Assembly (NCBI RefSeq): GCF_000209655.1
Contig: NC_015458.1
Span: 1 to 64,000, forward strand
DNA length: 64,000 nt
Direction: 5' to 3'
Origin: Pusillimonas sp. T7-7
GTDB taxonomy: Bacteria; Pseudomonadota; Gammaproteobacteria; Burkholderiales; Burkholderiaceae_B
In this document: positions 54,907 to 64,000 of the stretch, in pieces
Layout of the letters: the number at the start of each line of letters is the position of its first letter
How positions within the stretch are numbered: position 1 is the stretch's first letter
Notes under the pieces: generated by a model
Told to the model about the DNA's origin: nothing
The model's input: the letters and a program-made list of their open reading frames with translations, nothing else
The model's database searches: none
Translations under genes and position numbers: made by a program

Positions 54907-55627
54907 ATCTTTCAGGATTCAGTACGCGCATTTCAGATTCGATCCAGTCGCGGACCTTCTGGTTGACGGCATCCGGGGTCAATCCTGTGGGGTCGATCAG
55001 TGGGCCGATCGACACGGTAACAAGGCCTGGCTTCTTGATGAAAGCTTTGCGGCGCCAGCACTCGCCCGCATTGTGCGCGACGGGAATAATGGGTGTGTTG
55101 GTGCGCGTTGCCAGCAATGCTCCACCCATCTTGTAACGGCCAGCCTTGCCGGGAGCAATACGTGTGCCTTCGGGGAAGAGTATAGGCCATCGGCCTTCGT
55201 TGATACGCTGTTGGCCAGTGCTTACAACTTGCTCAAAGGCATCGCGGCCCCTGCTGCGGTCTATGGGTATCATGCGCAGCAGGGCCAGGCCCCAGCCAAA
55301 AAAAGGCACCCAGTGCAGCTCTTTTTTATACACAAAACACAGTTCGCGCGGCATATAGGCGGGAAAGAAAAGAGTTTCCCAGGCCGATTGATGCTTGGAC
55401 AGTAGTATGCCAGGCCCGTCGGGCAGATTTTCGGCGCCCTTCAGTTGCCAGCGTATGCCGAGTATGACCTTGGCTCCCCATACGGCCAGGCGCGGCCAGC
55501 CTGCGGTCAGTTTGTAGCGCAGATGCAGAGGCAGCGGCGACCACAGCACGCAGGCAATGGCGTAGGGAATAACCGTAATGATCAAAAATAGCTGGTAAAA
55601 CGTGGCGCGTAAAATGGCCAGAATCAT
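54893..55627 (-). CDS. plsC: 1-acyl-sn-glycerol-3-phosphate acyltransferase PlsC
   Basis: Inner-membrane enzyme making phosphatidic acid from lysophosphatidic acid. The 244-aa protein has an N-terminal membrane helix (about residues 4-25), the acyltransferase block KHQSAWETLF (an HX4E variant common in this subfamily instead of HX4D), PIDRSRGRDAFE, FPEGTR and PIIPVAHNAGE. ATG 55627 has GAGGA just upstream and overlaps the gmhB stop (ATGA); the frame extends seven codons further upstream. Confidence 0.92.
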   Translation of the reverse strand: MILAILRATFYQLFLIITVIPYAIACVLWSPLPLHLRYKLTAGWPRLAVWGAKVILGIRWQLKGAENLPDGPGILLSKHQSAWETLFFPAYMPRELCFVYKKELHWVPFFGWGLALLRMIPIDRSRGRDAFEQVVSTGQQRINEGRWPILFPEGTRIAPGKAGRYKMGGALLATRTNTPIIPVAHNAGECWRRKAFIKKPGLVTVSIGPLIDPTGLTPDAVNQKVRDWIESEMRVLNPERYGPN

Positions 55628-56172
55628 GTTAATTCCTCGGACAGCCATGCCTTGACGACGGCTGCCAGGTTATCGGCAATGTGCGTTCCCGTGGGCAGTT
55701 CACCTTTGTCTTGTGTGTTTTGTCCGTTACCGGTCAGCACCAGCCAAGGGCTGCACCCGGCCATTGCGGCGGCTTGCAGGTCGCGCAGCGAATCGCCCAC
55801 GGCCGGTACGCCGTGCAAGTCGGCCATATCGTAGCGCCGGGCGATATCGAGGAACATGCCTGGCTTGGGTTTGCGGCAGGTGCACCCGTCGTCAGGGCCG
55901 TGCGGGCAGACGAAGATGGCGTCGATCACGCCGCCTGCCTGTATGACCTCACGACGCAGTTTGGCGTGGATGGCATTGAGCGTGTCCATGCTGAACAAGC
56001 CGCGCGCGATGCCGGACTGGTTGCTGGCAATCACAACCCGCCAGCCGGCACGCGACAGGCGCGCGATGGCCTCTACGCTTCCGGGCAGGGCGATCCATTC
56101 GTCAGGGCTTTTTACAAAGGCGTCGCTGTCCTGATTAATGACGCCGTCGCGGTCAAGTATGGCAAGCTTCAC
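55624..56172 (-). CDS. gmhB: D-glycero-beta-D-manno-heptose 1,7-bisphosphate 7-phosphatase
   Basis: HAD-family phosphatase in ADP-heptose synthesis for the LPS inner core. The 182-aa protein opens with LAILDRDGVIN (nucleophile D7 and D9), has IASNQSGIARG, the zinc-binding cysteine loop CPHGPDDGCTCRKP (about residues 90-105) and AVGDSLRDLQAA. Overlaps glyS by 4 bp and plsC by 4 bp. Confidence 0.93.
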   Translation of the reverse strand: MKLAILDRDGVINQDSDAFVKSPDEWIALPGSVEAIARLSRAGWRVVIASNQSGIARGLFSMDTLNAIHAKLRREVIQAGGVIDAIFVCPHGPDDGCTCRKPKPGMFLDIARRYDMADLHGVPAVGDSLRDLQAAAMAGCSPWLVLTGNGQNTQDKGELPTGTHIADNLAAVVKAWLSEELT

Positions 56173-58322
56173 TGGGCCAGCCTGGAAATATCGGCAACCT
56201 GATTCATGTTGCGGTGCAAGTCGTTCAGGAGTGCCAGGCGGTTGGCACGGATTGCCGGATCGTCGGCCATCACCATGACATCGTTGAAAAACGCATCGAC
56301 GGCGTCTTTGGCTTGCGCCATGGTCGCCATGCTGCCGCTGAAATTGCCTTGTGCGAACTGCTCTTGCGCTTGCGGTTCCAGCTTGGCAATGATGTCGGCC
56401 AGCGCTTTTTCGGCCGGGTCGCTTAATTGGCTGTGGTCCAGGCTACTGGGGGCTGCATCAGCCTTTTTAAGCAGGTTTGCAATACGCTTGTTGGCGGCCG
56501 ACAGGCTTTCGGCTTCAGGGCGTTGCGCAAATGCGGCGCAGGCGGCGCTGCGAGCATGAACTTGATGCAGCGCAGGCTTGAGCGCCAGTACCGCATCGAT
56601 GACATGGCGGTTGAAATCATGGCTCAACAGATTGCGATAACGTTCGTAGATGAAGGCTTCGACTTCGGCTACCGTGTCTGCGGCGATCACGCCCAGTTCA
56701 AAGGTATTGGCGGCGTGGTGGAGCAGGTCATGAAGATTCAGGGTCGTGGTGTCGCTGATATTAAGATAGCCACCAGCCTGCAGCTGTTCGAACGCGCTGA
56801 TCAGGCCCAACGCTGCCCGGCGCAGGCCGTAGGGGTCGCGCTCTCCGGTGGGCGCCAGGCCTATGCCCCAGATGCCCAGCAGGGTTTCTATGCGTTCGGC
56901 CATGAATACGATGGCGGCGGTCAGCGTAGCTGGCTCGATGGGGGTGTCAAGGCGAATACGATATTGATTTCTGATGGCAAGCACCACGTCGTCGGCTTCG
57001 CCGTCGGCAGCGGCGTAATAGGCGCCCATAATGCCTTGCAATTCAGGAAATTCGCCCACCATGCTGGAGTTGAGATCGGCTTTGGCAAGCAAGGAGGCGC
57101 GACCGGCATGGGTGATGTCGGCGCCCAGCTGTTCGGCAATGTGACGCGCCAGCTTGCGCACCCGCTCAACGCGGTTCAGCTGCGTGCCCAGCTTGTTGTG
57201 ATACACGCTGGATGCCAGTGACACCACGCGGTCGGCCAGCGGTGTTTTCAGATCGGTGTTGAAAAAGAACTGGGCATCGGCCAGGCGTGGACGCACGACG
57301 CGCTGATTGCCTTGAATAATGTGCGAAGGATCGGCGATCTGCATGTTGCTGACGATCAGAAAACGGTGGGTCAGCTTGCCTGTGTCGGGTTCGAACAACG
57401 GAAAGTATTTCTGATTCAGGCGCATGGTCAGGATCAGGCACTCGGGCGGTACGCCAAGAAACTGCTGTTCAAATTCGCCAACGTAGACGGTGGGATGCTC
57501 GACCAGAGCCGTGACTTCGTCAAGCAGGGCGTCGACTTCGCTGCCGGTTCCGATGGTGGCGCCCAAGGCTTGCGCCTGTTCGAGCAACTGCTCGCTGATC
57601 AGAGTGCGGCGGTCAGTGAACGAGGCGATCACCTTGCCTTCGTCCAGTAATTGTTGTTCGTAAGTGTTCGGGTCGGTCAGCTCGATGACTTGTGTTGACA
57701 TAAACCTGTGGCCCAGTGTCTTGCGCCCCGATTTCAGGCCCAGAGCCTGGATGTCAATGACTTGTTCGCCCCATAGCGCCACCAACTGGTGCGCCGGCCG
57801 CACGAATTTGACACTGCTGACGCCGTCGGCCAGTTGATAACGCATGACCTTGGGTATGGGCAGGTGCGTAATGGCGTAGTCCAGCGCCTCTTGAAGCGCC
57901 GGGTCAAGCAGCGCGCCGCTGGACACTCCTTGCGCGTATAGATAGTCTTGTTTGCCGTCGGACTCGTGAATCAGGTCAGCTGCGGTCAGATGCTCAAGAT
58001 GCTTGCTGGCCAGTTTTTTAGCCAGAGCCGGGGTGATTTCATTGGTTTCGGTCAGCCCTATCTTGGCAGGCATGAGCTTTTCGGTATAGCGTTGCTCGGG
58101 CGCCTGGCCAAGTACGGCACTCAGGCGCACGGCCAGGCGGCGAGGCGTGGAAAAATCGGCGACTGTGCAGCCGTCGGCGAGCAGGCGCTGTTGATCCAGT
58201 ACCTTTCGTATGCCTTCGGCAAAGGCCAGTCCGAGTTTTTGCAAGGCTTTAGGAGGCAGTTCTTCAGTCAGCAGCTCGATCAACAGCGGCCGGTTCTGTG
58301 CGGCGGGAGACGCATTCGTCAT
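56169..58322 (-). CDS. glyS: Glycyl-tRNA synthetase beta subunit
   Basis: Large subunit of the alpha2beta2 glycyl-tRNA synthetase, carrying tRNA binding. The 717-aa protein starts LIELLTEELPPKALQKLG, and contains LGHRFMS, LILTMRLNQKYFPLF, HRFLIVSNM and VVRPRLADAQFFFNTDLK, all typical of GlyS, with an HD-like and an anticodon-binding region after. Length is near the E. coli 689 aa. Its ATG overlaps the glyQ stop by one base. Confidence 0.97.
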   Translation of the reverse strand: MTNASPAAQNRPLLIELLTEELPPKALQKLGLAFAEGIRKVLDQQRLLADGCTVADFSTPRRLAVRLSAVLGQAPEQRYTEKLMPAKIGLTETNEITPALAKKLASKHLEHLTAADLIHESDGKQDYLYAQGVSSGALLDPALQEALDYAITHLPIPKVMRYQLADGVSSVKFVRPAHQLVALWGEQVIDIQALGLKSGRKTLGHRFMSTQVIELTDPNTYEQQLLDEGKVIASFTDRRTLISEQLLEQAQALGATIGTGSEVDALLDEVTALVEHPTVYVGEFEQQFLGVPPECLILTMRLNQKYFPLFEPDTGKLTHRFLIVSNMQIADPSHIIQGNQRVVRPRLADAQFFFNTDLKTPLADRVVSLASSVYHNKLGTQLNRVERVRKLARHIAEQLGADITHAGRASLLAKADLNSSMVGEFPELQGIMGAYYAAADGEADDVVLAIRNQYRIRLDTPIEPATLTAAIVFMAERIETLLGIWGIGLAPTGERDPYGLRRAALGLISAFEQLQAGGYLNISDTTTLNLHDLLHHAANTFELGVIAADTVAEVEAFIYERYRNLLSHDFNRHVIDAVLALKPALHQVHARSAACAAFAQRPEAESLSAANKRIANLLKKADAAPSSLDHSQLSDPAEKALADIIAKLEPQAQEQFAQGNFSGSMATMAQAKDAVDAFFNDVMVMADDPAIRANRLALLNDLHRNMNQVADISRLAQ

Positions 58323-59230
58323 TATTTGGCCTCCGTGCTGGTTGGCTGGGCAAGCATGGGGAATCCTAGTTTTTCTCGTGAATTGAAGTAAGCCTGTGCG
58401 ACAACGCGCGACAGGTTGCGGATGCGGCCTATGTATGCGGCGCGCTCGGTGACGCTGATGGCGCCCCGCGCATCCAGCATATTGAAGGTGTGGGCCGCCT
58501 TGAGGGTGGCTTCGTAGGCGGGTAGCGCCAAGGGTACCGTGATGAGTCGCTGGGCTTCGGTTTCGTAGTCGTTGAAGTGCGCAAACAGCATGGTCGTCGA
58601 GGCGTGCTCGAAGTTGTACGTTGACTGCTCGACTTCGTTCTGATGGAACACGTCGCGGTACAGCACCTTGCGTCCATCGGCCGCTTCGGTCCAGACCAGG
58701 TCGTAGACGCTTTCCACGCCCTGCAAATACATGGCCAGCCGCTCGAGGCCGTAGGTGATTTCACCTGTTGTGGGCGAGCAGTCCAGTCCGCCCACTTGCT
58801 GGAAGTAGGTGAATTGGGTGACTTCCATCCCGTTGAGCCAGACCTCCCAACCCAGGCCCCAGGCGCCGAGCGTGGGGTTTTCCCAGTCGTCTTCGACAAA
58901 GCGTATGTCGTGTTCCAGCGGATTTATGCCCAGGGCCTTGAGCGAGCCGATGTACAGCTCGATGATCTCGGGGGGGGAGGGCTTGAGGACAACCTGATAC
59001 TGGTAATAGTGTTGCAGCCGGTTGGGGTTTTCGCCGTAGCGGCCGTCTTTGGGGCGGCGCGAGGGCTGTACATAGGCTGCGCGCCAGGGCTCGGGCCCAA
59101 TGGATCGTAAAAAGGTTGCGGTGTGCGAAGTGCCTGCGCCGACTTCCATGTCGTAGGGTTGCAGCAAGGCGCAGCCTTGTCTGTCCCAATATTGCTGAAG
59201 CGTTAAAATGATTTGCTGAAAAGTGAGCAT
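58322..59230 (-). CDS. glyQ: Glycyl-tRNA synthetase alpha subunit
   Basis: Catalytic class II subunit. The 302-aa protein shows [19 protein letters not shown] at the start, [65 protein letters not shown] and [21 protein letters not shown], all GlyQ hallmarks. First gene of the minus-strand operon glyQ-glyS-gmhB-plsC-ygjP. The 198-bp divergent gap to the enoyl-CoA hydratase gene holds promoters I cannot place with confidence. Confidence 0.98.
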   Translation of the reverse strand: MLTFQQIILTLQQYWDRQGCALLQPYDMEVGAGTSHTATFLRSIGPEPWRAAYVQPSRRPKDGRYGENPNRLQHYYQYQVVLKPSPPEIIELYIGSLKALGINPLEHDIRFVEDDWENPTLGAWGLGWEVWLNGMEVTQFTYFQQVGGLDCSPTTGEITYGLERLAMYLQGVESVYDLVWTEAADGRKVLYRDVFHQNEVEQSTYNFEHASTTMLFAHFNDYETEAQRLITVPLALPAYEATLKAAHTFNMLDARGAISVTERAAYIGRIRNLSRVVAQAYFNSREKLGFPMLAQPTSTEAK

Positions 59231-59428
59231 GAGCGAAAGCCAGTAAAGCGATAAGCCGCAAAATTTTTCAATTTTAACTGGTTCGCATCAAAGGCGGTAC
59301 GCCGCCGGCCAGGGCTGGGTGCAATTGGTCGTATGATGTGGTTTTCAGGGCGGCGGCCGGCTCGGCCTGCAGCACCTGCAGCGTTCTATCGTCGGCGCCT
59401 TGCGCGACAGTTTTTTGGGAATAGATTT

Positions 59429-60196
59429 ATGTCTGACTTGGTTAAAGTGGATGTTATTGACCGGATACAAGTTATCACGATCAACCGGCCCGAGGCGCGC
59501 AATGCCATCAACTACGAAACGGCTCAGGAGTTGGCTCGGGCGCTTGAATGCATGGATGCTTCCGACGATATCGTCATGGGCGTGCTGACAGGGGCAGGCA
59601 ACACTTTTTCATCCGGTATGGATCTTAAAGCCTTTGCCCGCGGCGGCCAGCGCCCCTATGTCGAGGGCAGGGGTTTTGCCGGCGTGTGCGAAAAACCGCC
59701 TGTAAAGCCCATGATTGCTGCGGTCGAAGGGTATGCCCTGGCGGGTGGCTTCGAGATAGCGCTTTCCTGTGACCTGATTGTCGCCGCCCGTAATGCCAAT
59801 TTTGGCTTGCCCGAAGTTAAACGAGGCATTGTTGCGGGCGCCGGTGGAATGTTGCGCTTGCCCAGCCGCATTCCCTACCACATTGCCATGGAAGCCATCC
59901 TGACTGGCGAGATGTTTTCGGCCGAACGCGCTCAGAGCTATGGTCTGGTCAACCGCCTGGTTGAACCAGGCCAGACACTGGATGCGGCCCTCGAGCTGGC
60001 TCGCGTTGTGGCGGCCAATGGTCCGCTGGCCGTGCAGACGGCAAAAAGCATCGTGACCCAGTCCCGAGACTGGAGCCAGGCCGAAATGTTCGATTTGCAG
60101 CGCCCGCGTATCGCCCATATTTTCACTTCGGCTGACGCCAAGGAAGGCGCAACCGCTTTCGCCGAGAAGCGTAATCCGGTATGGACCGGCAAGTAA
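59429..60196 (+). CDS. Enoyl-CoA hydratase/isomerase (crotonase) family protein
   Basis: 255-aa crotonase-fold enzyme. Substrate-binding blocks TGAGNTFSSGMDLKAFARGG and the oxyanion-hole segment VEGYALAGGFEIALSCDLIVAA are present. Both catalytic glutamates of true hydratases are in place (E109 and E129), so hydratase activity on short enoyl-CoA esters is likely; acyl chain unknown. ATG 59429 gives the normal start; the frame extends 32 codons upstream without family support. Followed by fumarase 70 bp on. Confidence 0.88.
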   Translation: MSDLVKVDVIDRIQVITINRPEARNAINYETAQELARALECMDASDDIVMGVLTGAGNTFSSGMDLKAFARGGQRPYVEGRGFAGVCEKPPVKPMIAAVEGYALAGGFEIALSCDLIVAARNANFGLPEVKRGIVAGAGGMLRLPSRIPYHIAMEAILTGEMFSAERAQSYGLVNRLVEPGQTLDAALELARVVAANGPLAVQTAKSIVTQSRDWSQAEMFDLQRPRIAHIFTSADAKEGATAFAEKRNPVWTGK

Positions 60197-60266
60197 GCGT
60201 CTGCCCGTCGCCAAGCATCCATGGGCATTTTCAGTGCCTGCCATTTTTTACTAGATAGCAAACGTC

Positions 60267-61793
60267 ATGACTACCATTATTAAAGAAAGCGATCTGATAC
60301 AGTCCATCGCCGATGCAGTACAGTTCATCAGCTTTTACCACCCTGCCGACTATATCCAGCACCTGGCCCGCGCTTACGAGCGCGAAGAAAGCCCGGCGGC
60401 GAAAGACGCCATCGCCCAGATCCTGACCAATTCGCGCATGTGCGCCGAAGGGCACCGCCCCATTTGCCAAGATACCGGCATTGTCAATGTCTTCCTGAAG
60501 GTCGGCATGGGTGTGCGTTTCGACACGCAGCGCAGCTTGCAGGAACTCTGTGACGAAGGCGTGCGCCAGGGCTATCTGAATCCCGATAATCCACTGCGAG
60601 CCTCGGTGTTGAACGATCCCTTGTTTATCCGCAAGAACACGCGCGACAACACGCCCTGTATTGTCAACGTCGAGCTGATTGCCGGCGACAAGGTCGACGT
60701 CCAGGTGGCCGCCAAAGGAGGCGGTTCCGAGAACAAATCCAAATTCGTCATGCTCAACCCCAGCGATTCGCTAGTCGATTGGGTACTCAAGACTGTGCCG
60801 CAAATGGGTGCTGGCTGGTGCCCGCCCGGCATGCTGGGCATAGGGGTGGGCGGCACGGCTGAAAAAGCCATGCTGATGGCCAAGCAGTCGCTCATGGAAG
60901 ACATCGACATGTACGAGCTGTTGCAGCGTGGCCCGCAGAGCAAGCTTGAAGAGCTGCGTATCGACTTGTACCAGAAGGTCAATGCCTTGGGCATAGGCGC
61001 CCAGGGCCTGGGCGGCCTGACCACGGTGCTGGATGTCAAGATCAACACCTTCCCGACCCATGCGGCATCCAAGCCCGTGGCCATGATTCCCAACTGCGCG
61101 GCAACGCGTCACGTGCATTTTGAACTTAATGGCTCCGGCCCCGCCGAGCTGACACCGCCTGCGCTGTCGGACTGGCCCGATGTGCACTGGGCGCCCGATT
61201 ACAACAAGTCCTTGCAGGTCGACTTGAACACACTGACCAAAGAGCAAGTGGCCAGCTGGAAACCAGGCCAGACTCTGCTGCTGTCCGGAAAAATGCTGAC
61301 CGGCCGTGATGCGGCGCACAAACGCATACAGGACATGCTGGAAAAAGGCGAGCCGTTGCCAGTGGATTTCACCAATCGCGTCATTTACTACGTGGGTCCG
61401 GTCGACCCGGTTGGAAGCGAGGTCGTCGGCCCGGCAGGCCCGACTACGGCTACGCGCATGGACAAGTTCACCGACATGATGTTGTCCCAGACTGGGTTGA
61501 TCTCCATGATAGGCAAGGCCGAGCGCGGGCCCGTGGCCATCGAGTCCATACGCAAGCACGGCTCGGCCTATCTGATGGCGGTGGGCGGCTCGGCTTACCT
61601 GGTGTCCAAGGCCATACGCGGCGCCAAGGTCGTGGGTTTCAAGGATTTGGGCATGGAAGCCATCTACGAGTTCGACGTCAAGGACATGCCTGTCACCGTG
61701 GCGGTCGATTCGCAGGGTACATCGGTCCACGACACTGGTCCCAAAGCATGGCGGGCACGGATCGCCGAGATTCCGCTGGTGCCGGTCGCCTAA
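60267..61793 (+). CDS. fumA: Fumarate hydratase class I (4Fe-4S)
   Basis: Iron-sulfur hydratase interconverting fumarate and malate. The 508-aa single chain joins the alpha and beta domains. Three cluster cysteines fit the class I spacing: C67 (RPICQDTG), C185 (GWCPPG) and C277 (PNCAATRH). The beta domain has LLLSGKMLTGRDAAHKRIQDML and YYVGPVDPVGSEVVGPAGPTTATRMD. Some class I fumarases also hydrate mesaconate; the downstream hydratase and CoA transferase make that worth considering here. Confidence 0.93.
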   Translation: MTTIIKESDLIQSIADAVQFISFYHPADYIQHLARAYEREESPAAKDAIAQILTNSRMCAEGHRPICQDTGIVNVFLKVGMGVRFDTQRSLQELCDEGVRQGYLNPDNPLRASVLNDPLFIRKNTRDNTPCIVNVELIAGDKVDVQVAAKGGGSENKSKFVMLNPSDSLVDWVLKTVPQMGAGWCPPGMLGIGVGGTAEKAMLMAKQSLMEDIDMYELLQRGPQSKLEELRIDLYQKVNALGIGAQGLGGLTTVLDVKINTFPTHAASKPVAMIPNCAATRHVHFELNGSGPAELTPPALSDWPDVHWAPDYNKSLQVDLNTLTKEQVASWKPGQTLLLSGKMLTGRDAAHKRIQDMLEKGEPLPVDFTNRVIYYVGPVDPVGSEVVGPAGPTTATRMDKFTDMMLSQTGLISMIGKAERGPVAIESIRKHGSAYLMAVGGSAYLVSKAIRGAKVVGFKDLGMEAIYEFDVKDMPVTVAVDSQGTSVHDTGPKAWRARIAEIPLVPVA

Positions 61794-61824
61794 AGGGTTT
61801 TGCCCGCAAGGCTGTCTGAAGGTC

Positions 61825-61845
61825 AGCCGGGACGTATGCCCGGCT
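61825..61845 (+). terminator. Weak hairpin after fumA
   Basis: AGCCGGG (61825-61831) and CCCGGCT (61839-61845) form a perfect 7-bp stem with a 7-nt loop, followed only by a mixed T-rich stretch. It may end part of the fumA transcripts before the next pair of genes. Confidence 0.4.
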
Positions 61846-61959
61846 GCAATACCTTGTTGTTTGGCATACGCAAACCAGGCCTTATCCAAAAACTAATTCA
61901 AAAACTGTCTTCCAACTGGCAAGCTATGGCTTGTATTGATACTGACTTGGGATGAACTC

Positions 61960-62790
61960 ATGACGACACAGGGGCTGGACGGCTGGATCGGGCGCAAGGA
62001 AAGCTGCGACGACAATCTCGATATTGGGCATATACAGAAAATCGCATTGAGCCTGGATGCACCGGCGCCCGGGGTAGGCGAGCCCTTGCCCTTGCTGTGG
62101 CAATGGGGCCTGTTCGTTGGTGGTTTGCCCTATGGCGAACTAGGTGCCGACGGCCATCCCGCGCGGGGTGGGTTTCTGCCGCCCGCCGACAATCGCAACC
62201 GGATGTGGGCCGGCGGGCGGGTCGATTTCCTGCAGCCCTTGCGGGCCGGCAGCAAAGCGCATAAAGAATCCACCATTCTGGCGGTCAAAGAGAAAGTCGG
62301 CAGTACGGGCAAATTGCTGTTTGTAACCGTCAAGCACGAATATTCCCAGGCAGGCACTCTGTGCATTTCAGAAGAACAAGACATTGTTTACCGCGAACCC
62401 AGCCCGCCCAAGCTCCAGGGCAGCATTCCAACACCCGAGGCGCAATGGAGCGAAACCATAGAGCCCAGCTCGACCATGCTGTTTCGCTATTCGGCCGTGA
62501 CCTTCAACGGGCATCGCATTCATTACGACTATCCCTACACCACAAAAACGGAAGGTTATCCGGGCCTGGTCGTGCATGGCCCCATGATCGCCACCCTGAT
62601 GTGCCGCGCCTTTACCCGGGCCAACCCCGATAAGGTTCCAGTCTCGCTGGCGTATCGTGGCCTGCGTCCCCTGATTTCACCCCGGCCTTTCAATGCGCAG
62701 GGCATGCTGGCAGAAGAAGGCCTTGCCAAATTGTGGGCTGAACAAGACGGCACGCTGGCGCATCAAGCAGAATTGAGGTTCAAAGCATGA
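61960..62790 (+). CDS. FAS1-like dehydratase/MaoC-type hydratase (mesaconyl-C4-CoA hydratase-like)
   Basis: 276-aa double-hotdog protein. The N-terminal half resembles the FAS1-like dehydratase domain (GLDGWIGRKE..., LPLLWQWGLFVGGLPYGELGADGHP). The C-terminal half has the hydratase segment RYSAVTFNGHRIHYDYPYT and GYPGLVVHGPMIATLM. This architecture is that of mesaconyl-C4-CoA hydratase and related hydroxyacyl-CoA dehydratases; exact substrate is unknown. ATG 61960 is preferred over TTG 61936. Overlaps the CoA-transferase gene by ATGA, so the two probably work on one pathway. Confidence 0.8.
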   Translation: MTTQGLDGWIGRKESCDDNLDIGHIQKIALSLDAPAPGVGEPLPLLWQWGLFVGGLPYGELGADGHPARGGFLPPADNRNRMWAGGRVDFLQPLRAGSKAHKESTILAVKEKVGSTGKLLFVTVKHEYSQAGTLCISEEQDIVYREPSPPKLQGSIPTPEAQWSETIEPSSTMLFRYSAVTFNGHRIHYDYPYTTKTEGYPGLVVHGPMIATLMCRAFTRANPDKVPVSLAYRGLRPLISPRPFNAQGMLAEEGLAKLWAEQDGTLAHQAELRFKA

Positions 62791-64000
62791 GCATCGACCC
62801 CATGAATAAAAATGTTACTCATCAGACTGGCGCAGTGCGGCCCCTGGACGGCATTACCGTCATCAGCCTCGAGCATGCCATTGCGGCGCCGTTCTGCACC
62901 CGCCAGCTGGCTGATATGGGCGCGCGAGTCATCAAGGTCGAGCGCCCCGGCGTGGGCGATTTCGCCCGCAAGTACGATGAGCGTGTCAAAGGCCTGGCCT
63001 CGCACTTTGTATGGACCAACCGTTCCAAGGAAAGTCTTACCCTTGACCTGAAGCACCCTGACGCGGCCGGCATACTGGACCAGTTGCTGGAGCAGGCCGA
63101 TGTGCTGGTCCAGAACCTGGCGCCGGGTGCGGCAGCACGCCTGGGGTTGTCATTCGAAGCCTTGCACGAAAAAAACCCACGCCTGATTGTGTGCGATATC
63201 TCGGGCTATGGCGAAGGCGGCCCCTACCAAGACAAAAAGGCTTACGATCTGCTGATTCAAAGCGAAAGCGGCTTTTTGTCCGTCACGGGTGATCCGCAGA
63301 GTCCGGCCAAGGCAGGGTGCTCGATTTCAGATATTGCCGCGGGCATGTATGCCTACAGCAGCATTCTTTCGGCCTTGCTCTTGCGTGGGCGCACGGGCGT
63401 GGGCAGCCGTATCGATGTCTCCATGCTGGAAAGTACGGTCGAGTGGATGAGCTTTCCCCTGTACTACGCTTTTGATGGCGCAGAGCCACCCCCTCGCGCC
63501 GGCGCTTCGCACGCCACCATTTATCCCTACGGTCCCTTCCCTGTCGGCGACGGCAGTGAAGTCATGCTGGGCTTGCAGAATGAGCGCGAGTGGGCGGCTT
63601 TTTGTACCACCGTGCTGCAGCAGCCAGAGTTGGCCAGCGATGACAGGTTCAACTCAAACAGCTTGCGCGTAGCCAACAAAGAAACCTTGCGCGTGCTGAT
63701 TGTCACCGCCTTTGCTTTGCTGTCGCGCAAGCAGGTTATCGAACGGCTCGAAGCCGCCGGCATTGCCAATGCCAGTGTCAACACCATGCATGATGTCTGG
63801 GCCCACCCGCAGCTGGCTGCGCGACAGCGCTGGCGTACGGTTGACAGCAGCGCCGGGCCCTTGCCCGCCATGATTCCGCCCGCCACGAATTCCTCGTTCC
63901 AGGCGCGCATGGATAAAATTCCCGGCCTGGGCGAGCATTCGGCGTCTTTGCTGGGCGAGCTGGGTTATACCGAGCAGCAAATACAGGCATTCGTTAAAGA
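62787..64000 (+). CDS. CaiB/BaiF (family III) CoA transferase, cut by window end
   Basis: 404 codons are visible with no stop before the window end; family members are about 400 aa, so only a few residues are missing. It has LDGITVISLEHAIAAPFCTRQLADMGARVIKVE at the start in consecutive blocks, NRSKESLTLDLK, CDISGYGEGGPYQDKKAYD with the catalytic aspartate D154, and DISDIAAGMYAYSSILSALL-type helix. It moves CoA between carboxylic acids. Starts with ATGA overlap to the upstream hydratase. Substrate pair unknown; mesaconate, itaconate or citramalate are candidates by context. Confidence 0.88.
   Translation, partial: MSIDPMNKNVTHQTGAVRPLDGITVISLEHAIAAPFCTRQLADMGARVIKVERPGVGDFARKYDERVKGLASHFVWTNRSKESLTLDLKHPDAAGILDQLLEQADVLVQNLAPGAAARLGLSFEALHEKNPRLIVCDISGYGEGGPYQDKKAYDLLIQSESGFLSVTGDPQSPAKAGCSISDIAAGMYAYSSILSALLLRGRTGVGSRIDVSMLESTVEWMSFPLYYAFDGAEPPPRAGASHATIYPYGPFPVGDGSEVMLGLQNEREWAAFCTTVLQQPELASDDRFNSNSLRVANKETLRVLIVTAFALLSRKQVIERLEAAGIANASVNTMHDVWAHPQLAARQRWRTVDSSAGPLPAMIPPATNSSFQARMDKIPGLGEHSASLLGELGYTEQQIQAFVK

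Noticed and set aside
1..64000. Mobile elements, prophage, CRISPR arrays or defence islands
   Set aside because: No transposase, integrase, cas gene, phage structural gene, direct-repeat array or atypical-composition block was seen anywhere in the window.

Overview
The window looks like ordinary chromosome of a betaproteobacterium of the Alcaligenaceae (Bordetella/Achromobacter/Pusillimonas-like). Evidence: a complete division and cell wall (dcw) cluster with a fused murE-murF gene, an RsmH with the N-terminal insertion remembered from Bordetella, a dciA-type helicase loader between lpxC and secA, glyQ/glyS as separate subunits followed by gmhB-plsC, and many ATGA gene overlaps. I see no insertion sequence, prophage, integrase, CRISPR array or conjugation gene. 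Base composition and codon use look uniform by eye. Species assignment is inference.

Layout. 1-4.3 kb: an M20 amidohydrolase and pyrC, convergent with the ABC-F gene uup. 4.3-4.8 kb: RNase P RNA. 4.9-23.2 kb: the dcw cluster mraZ-rsmH-ftsL-ftsI-murEF-mraY-murD-ftsW-murG-murC-ddl-ftsQ-ftsA-ftsZ-lpxC, headed by a promoter with a 10-bp-spaced MraZ operator array. 23.2-27.6 kb: dciA (minus strand), an M23 peptidase and secA. 27.6-31.6 kb: a probable minus-strand operon suhB-amidohydrolase-thioesterase-mgtE. 31.7-35.9 kb: mnmC and a diverged GH31 protein. 36-37 kb: a metallophosphoesterase and a lone tRNA-Lys with a near-consensus promoter and a clean terminator. 37.2-42.3 kb: two ABC importers, metNIQ and glnHPQ, the latter with an internal terminator-like hairpin after glnH.

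42.3-49.8 kb: a DUF6776-like membrane coiled-coil protein, murU-amgK (peptidoglycan sugar salvage) and, divergently, lptD-surA-rsmA (outer membrane biogenesis). 49.9-54.9 kb: an SpmA/SpmB-like fusion, fadE, gloA and a YgjP-type metallopeptidase. 54.9-59.2 kb: minus-strand glyQ-glyS-gmhB-plsC-ygjP in overlapping array. 59.4-64 kb: an enoyl-CoA hydratase, class I fumarase, a FAS1-like (MaoC-type) hydratase and a CaiB/BaiF CoA transferase cut by the window end, possibly a C4/C5 dicarboxylate module.

Much of the window builds the envelope: peptidoglycan precursors (murC-G, mraY, ddl), their polymerisation at the septum (ftsW, ftsI, ftsQLAZ), salvage of MurNAc (amgK, murU), and lipid A/LPS synthesis and export (lpxC, gmhB, lptD), with surA and secA for protein export. 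No plainly new multi-gene system stands out. The best leads are the GH31-like protein with altered active-site motifs, the GlnP permease with an insert carrying extra membrane helices, several unexplained inverted repeats in regulatory positions, and the fumarase/hydratase/CoA-transferase group.
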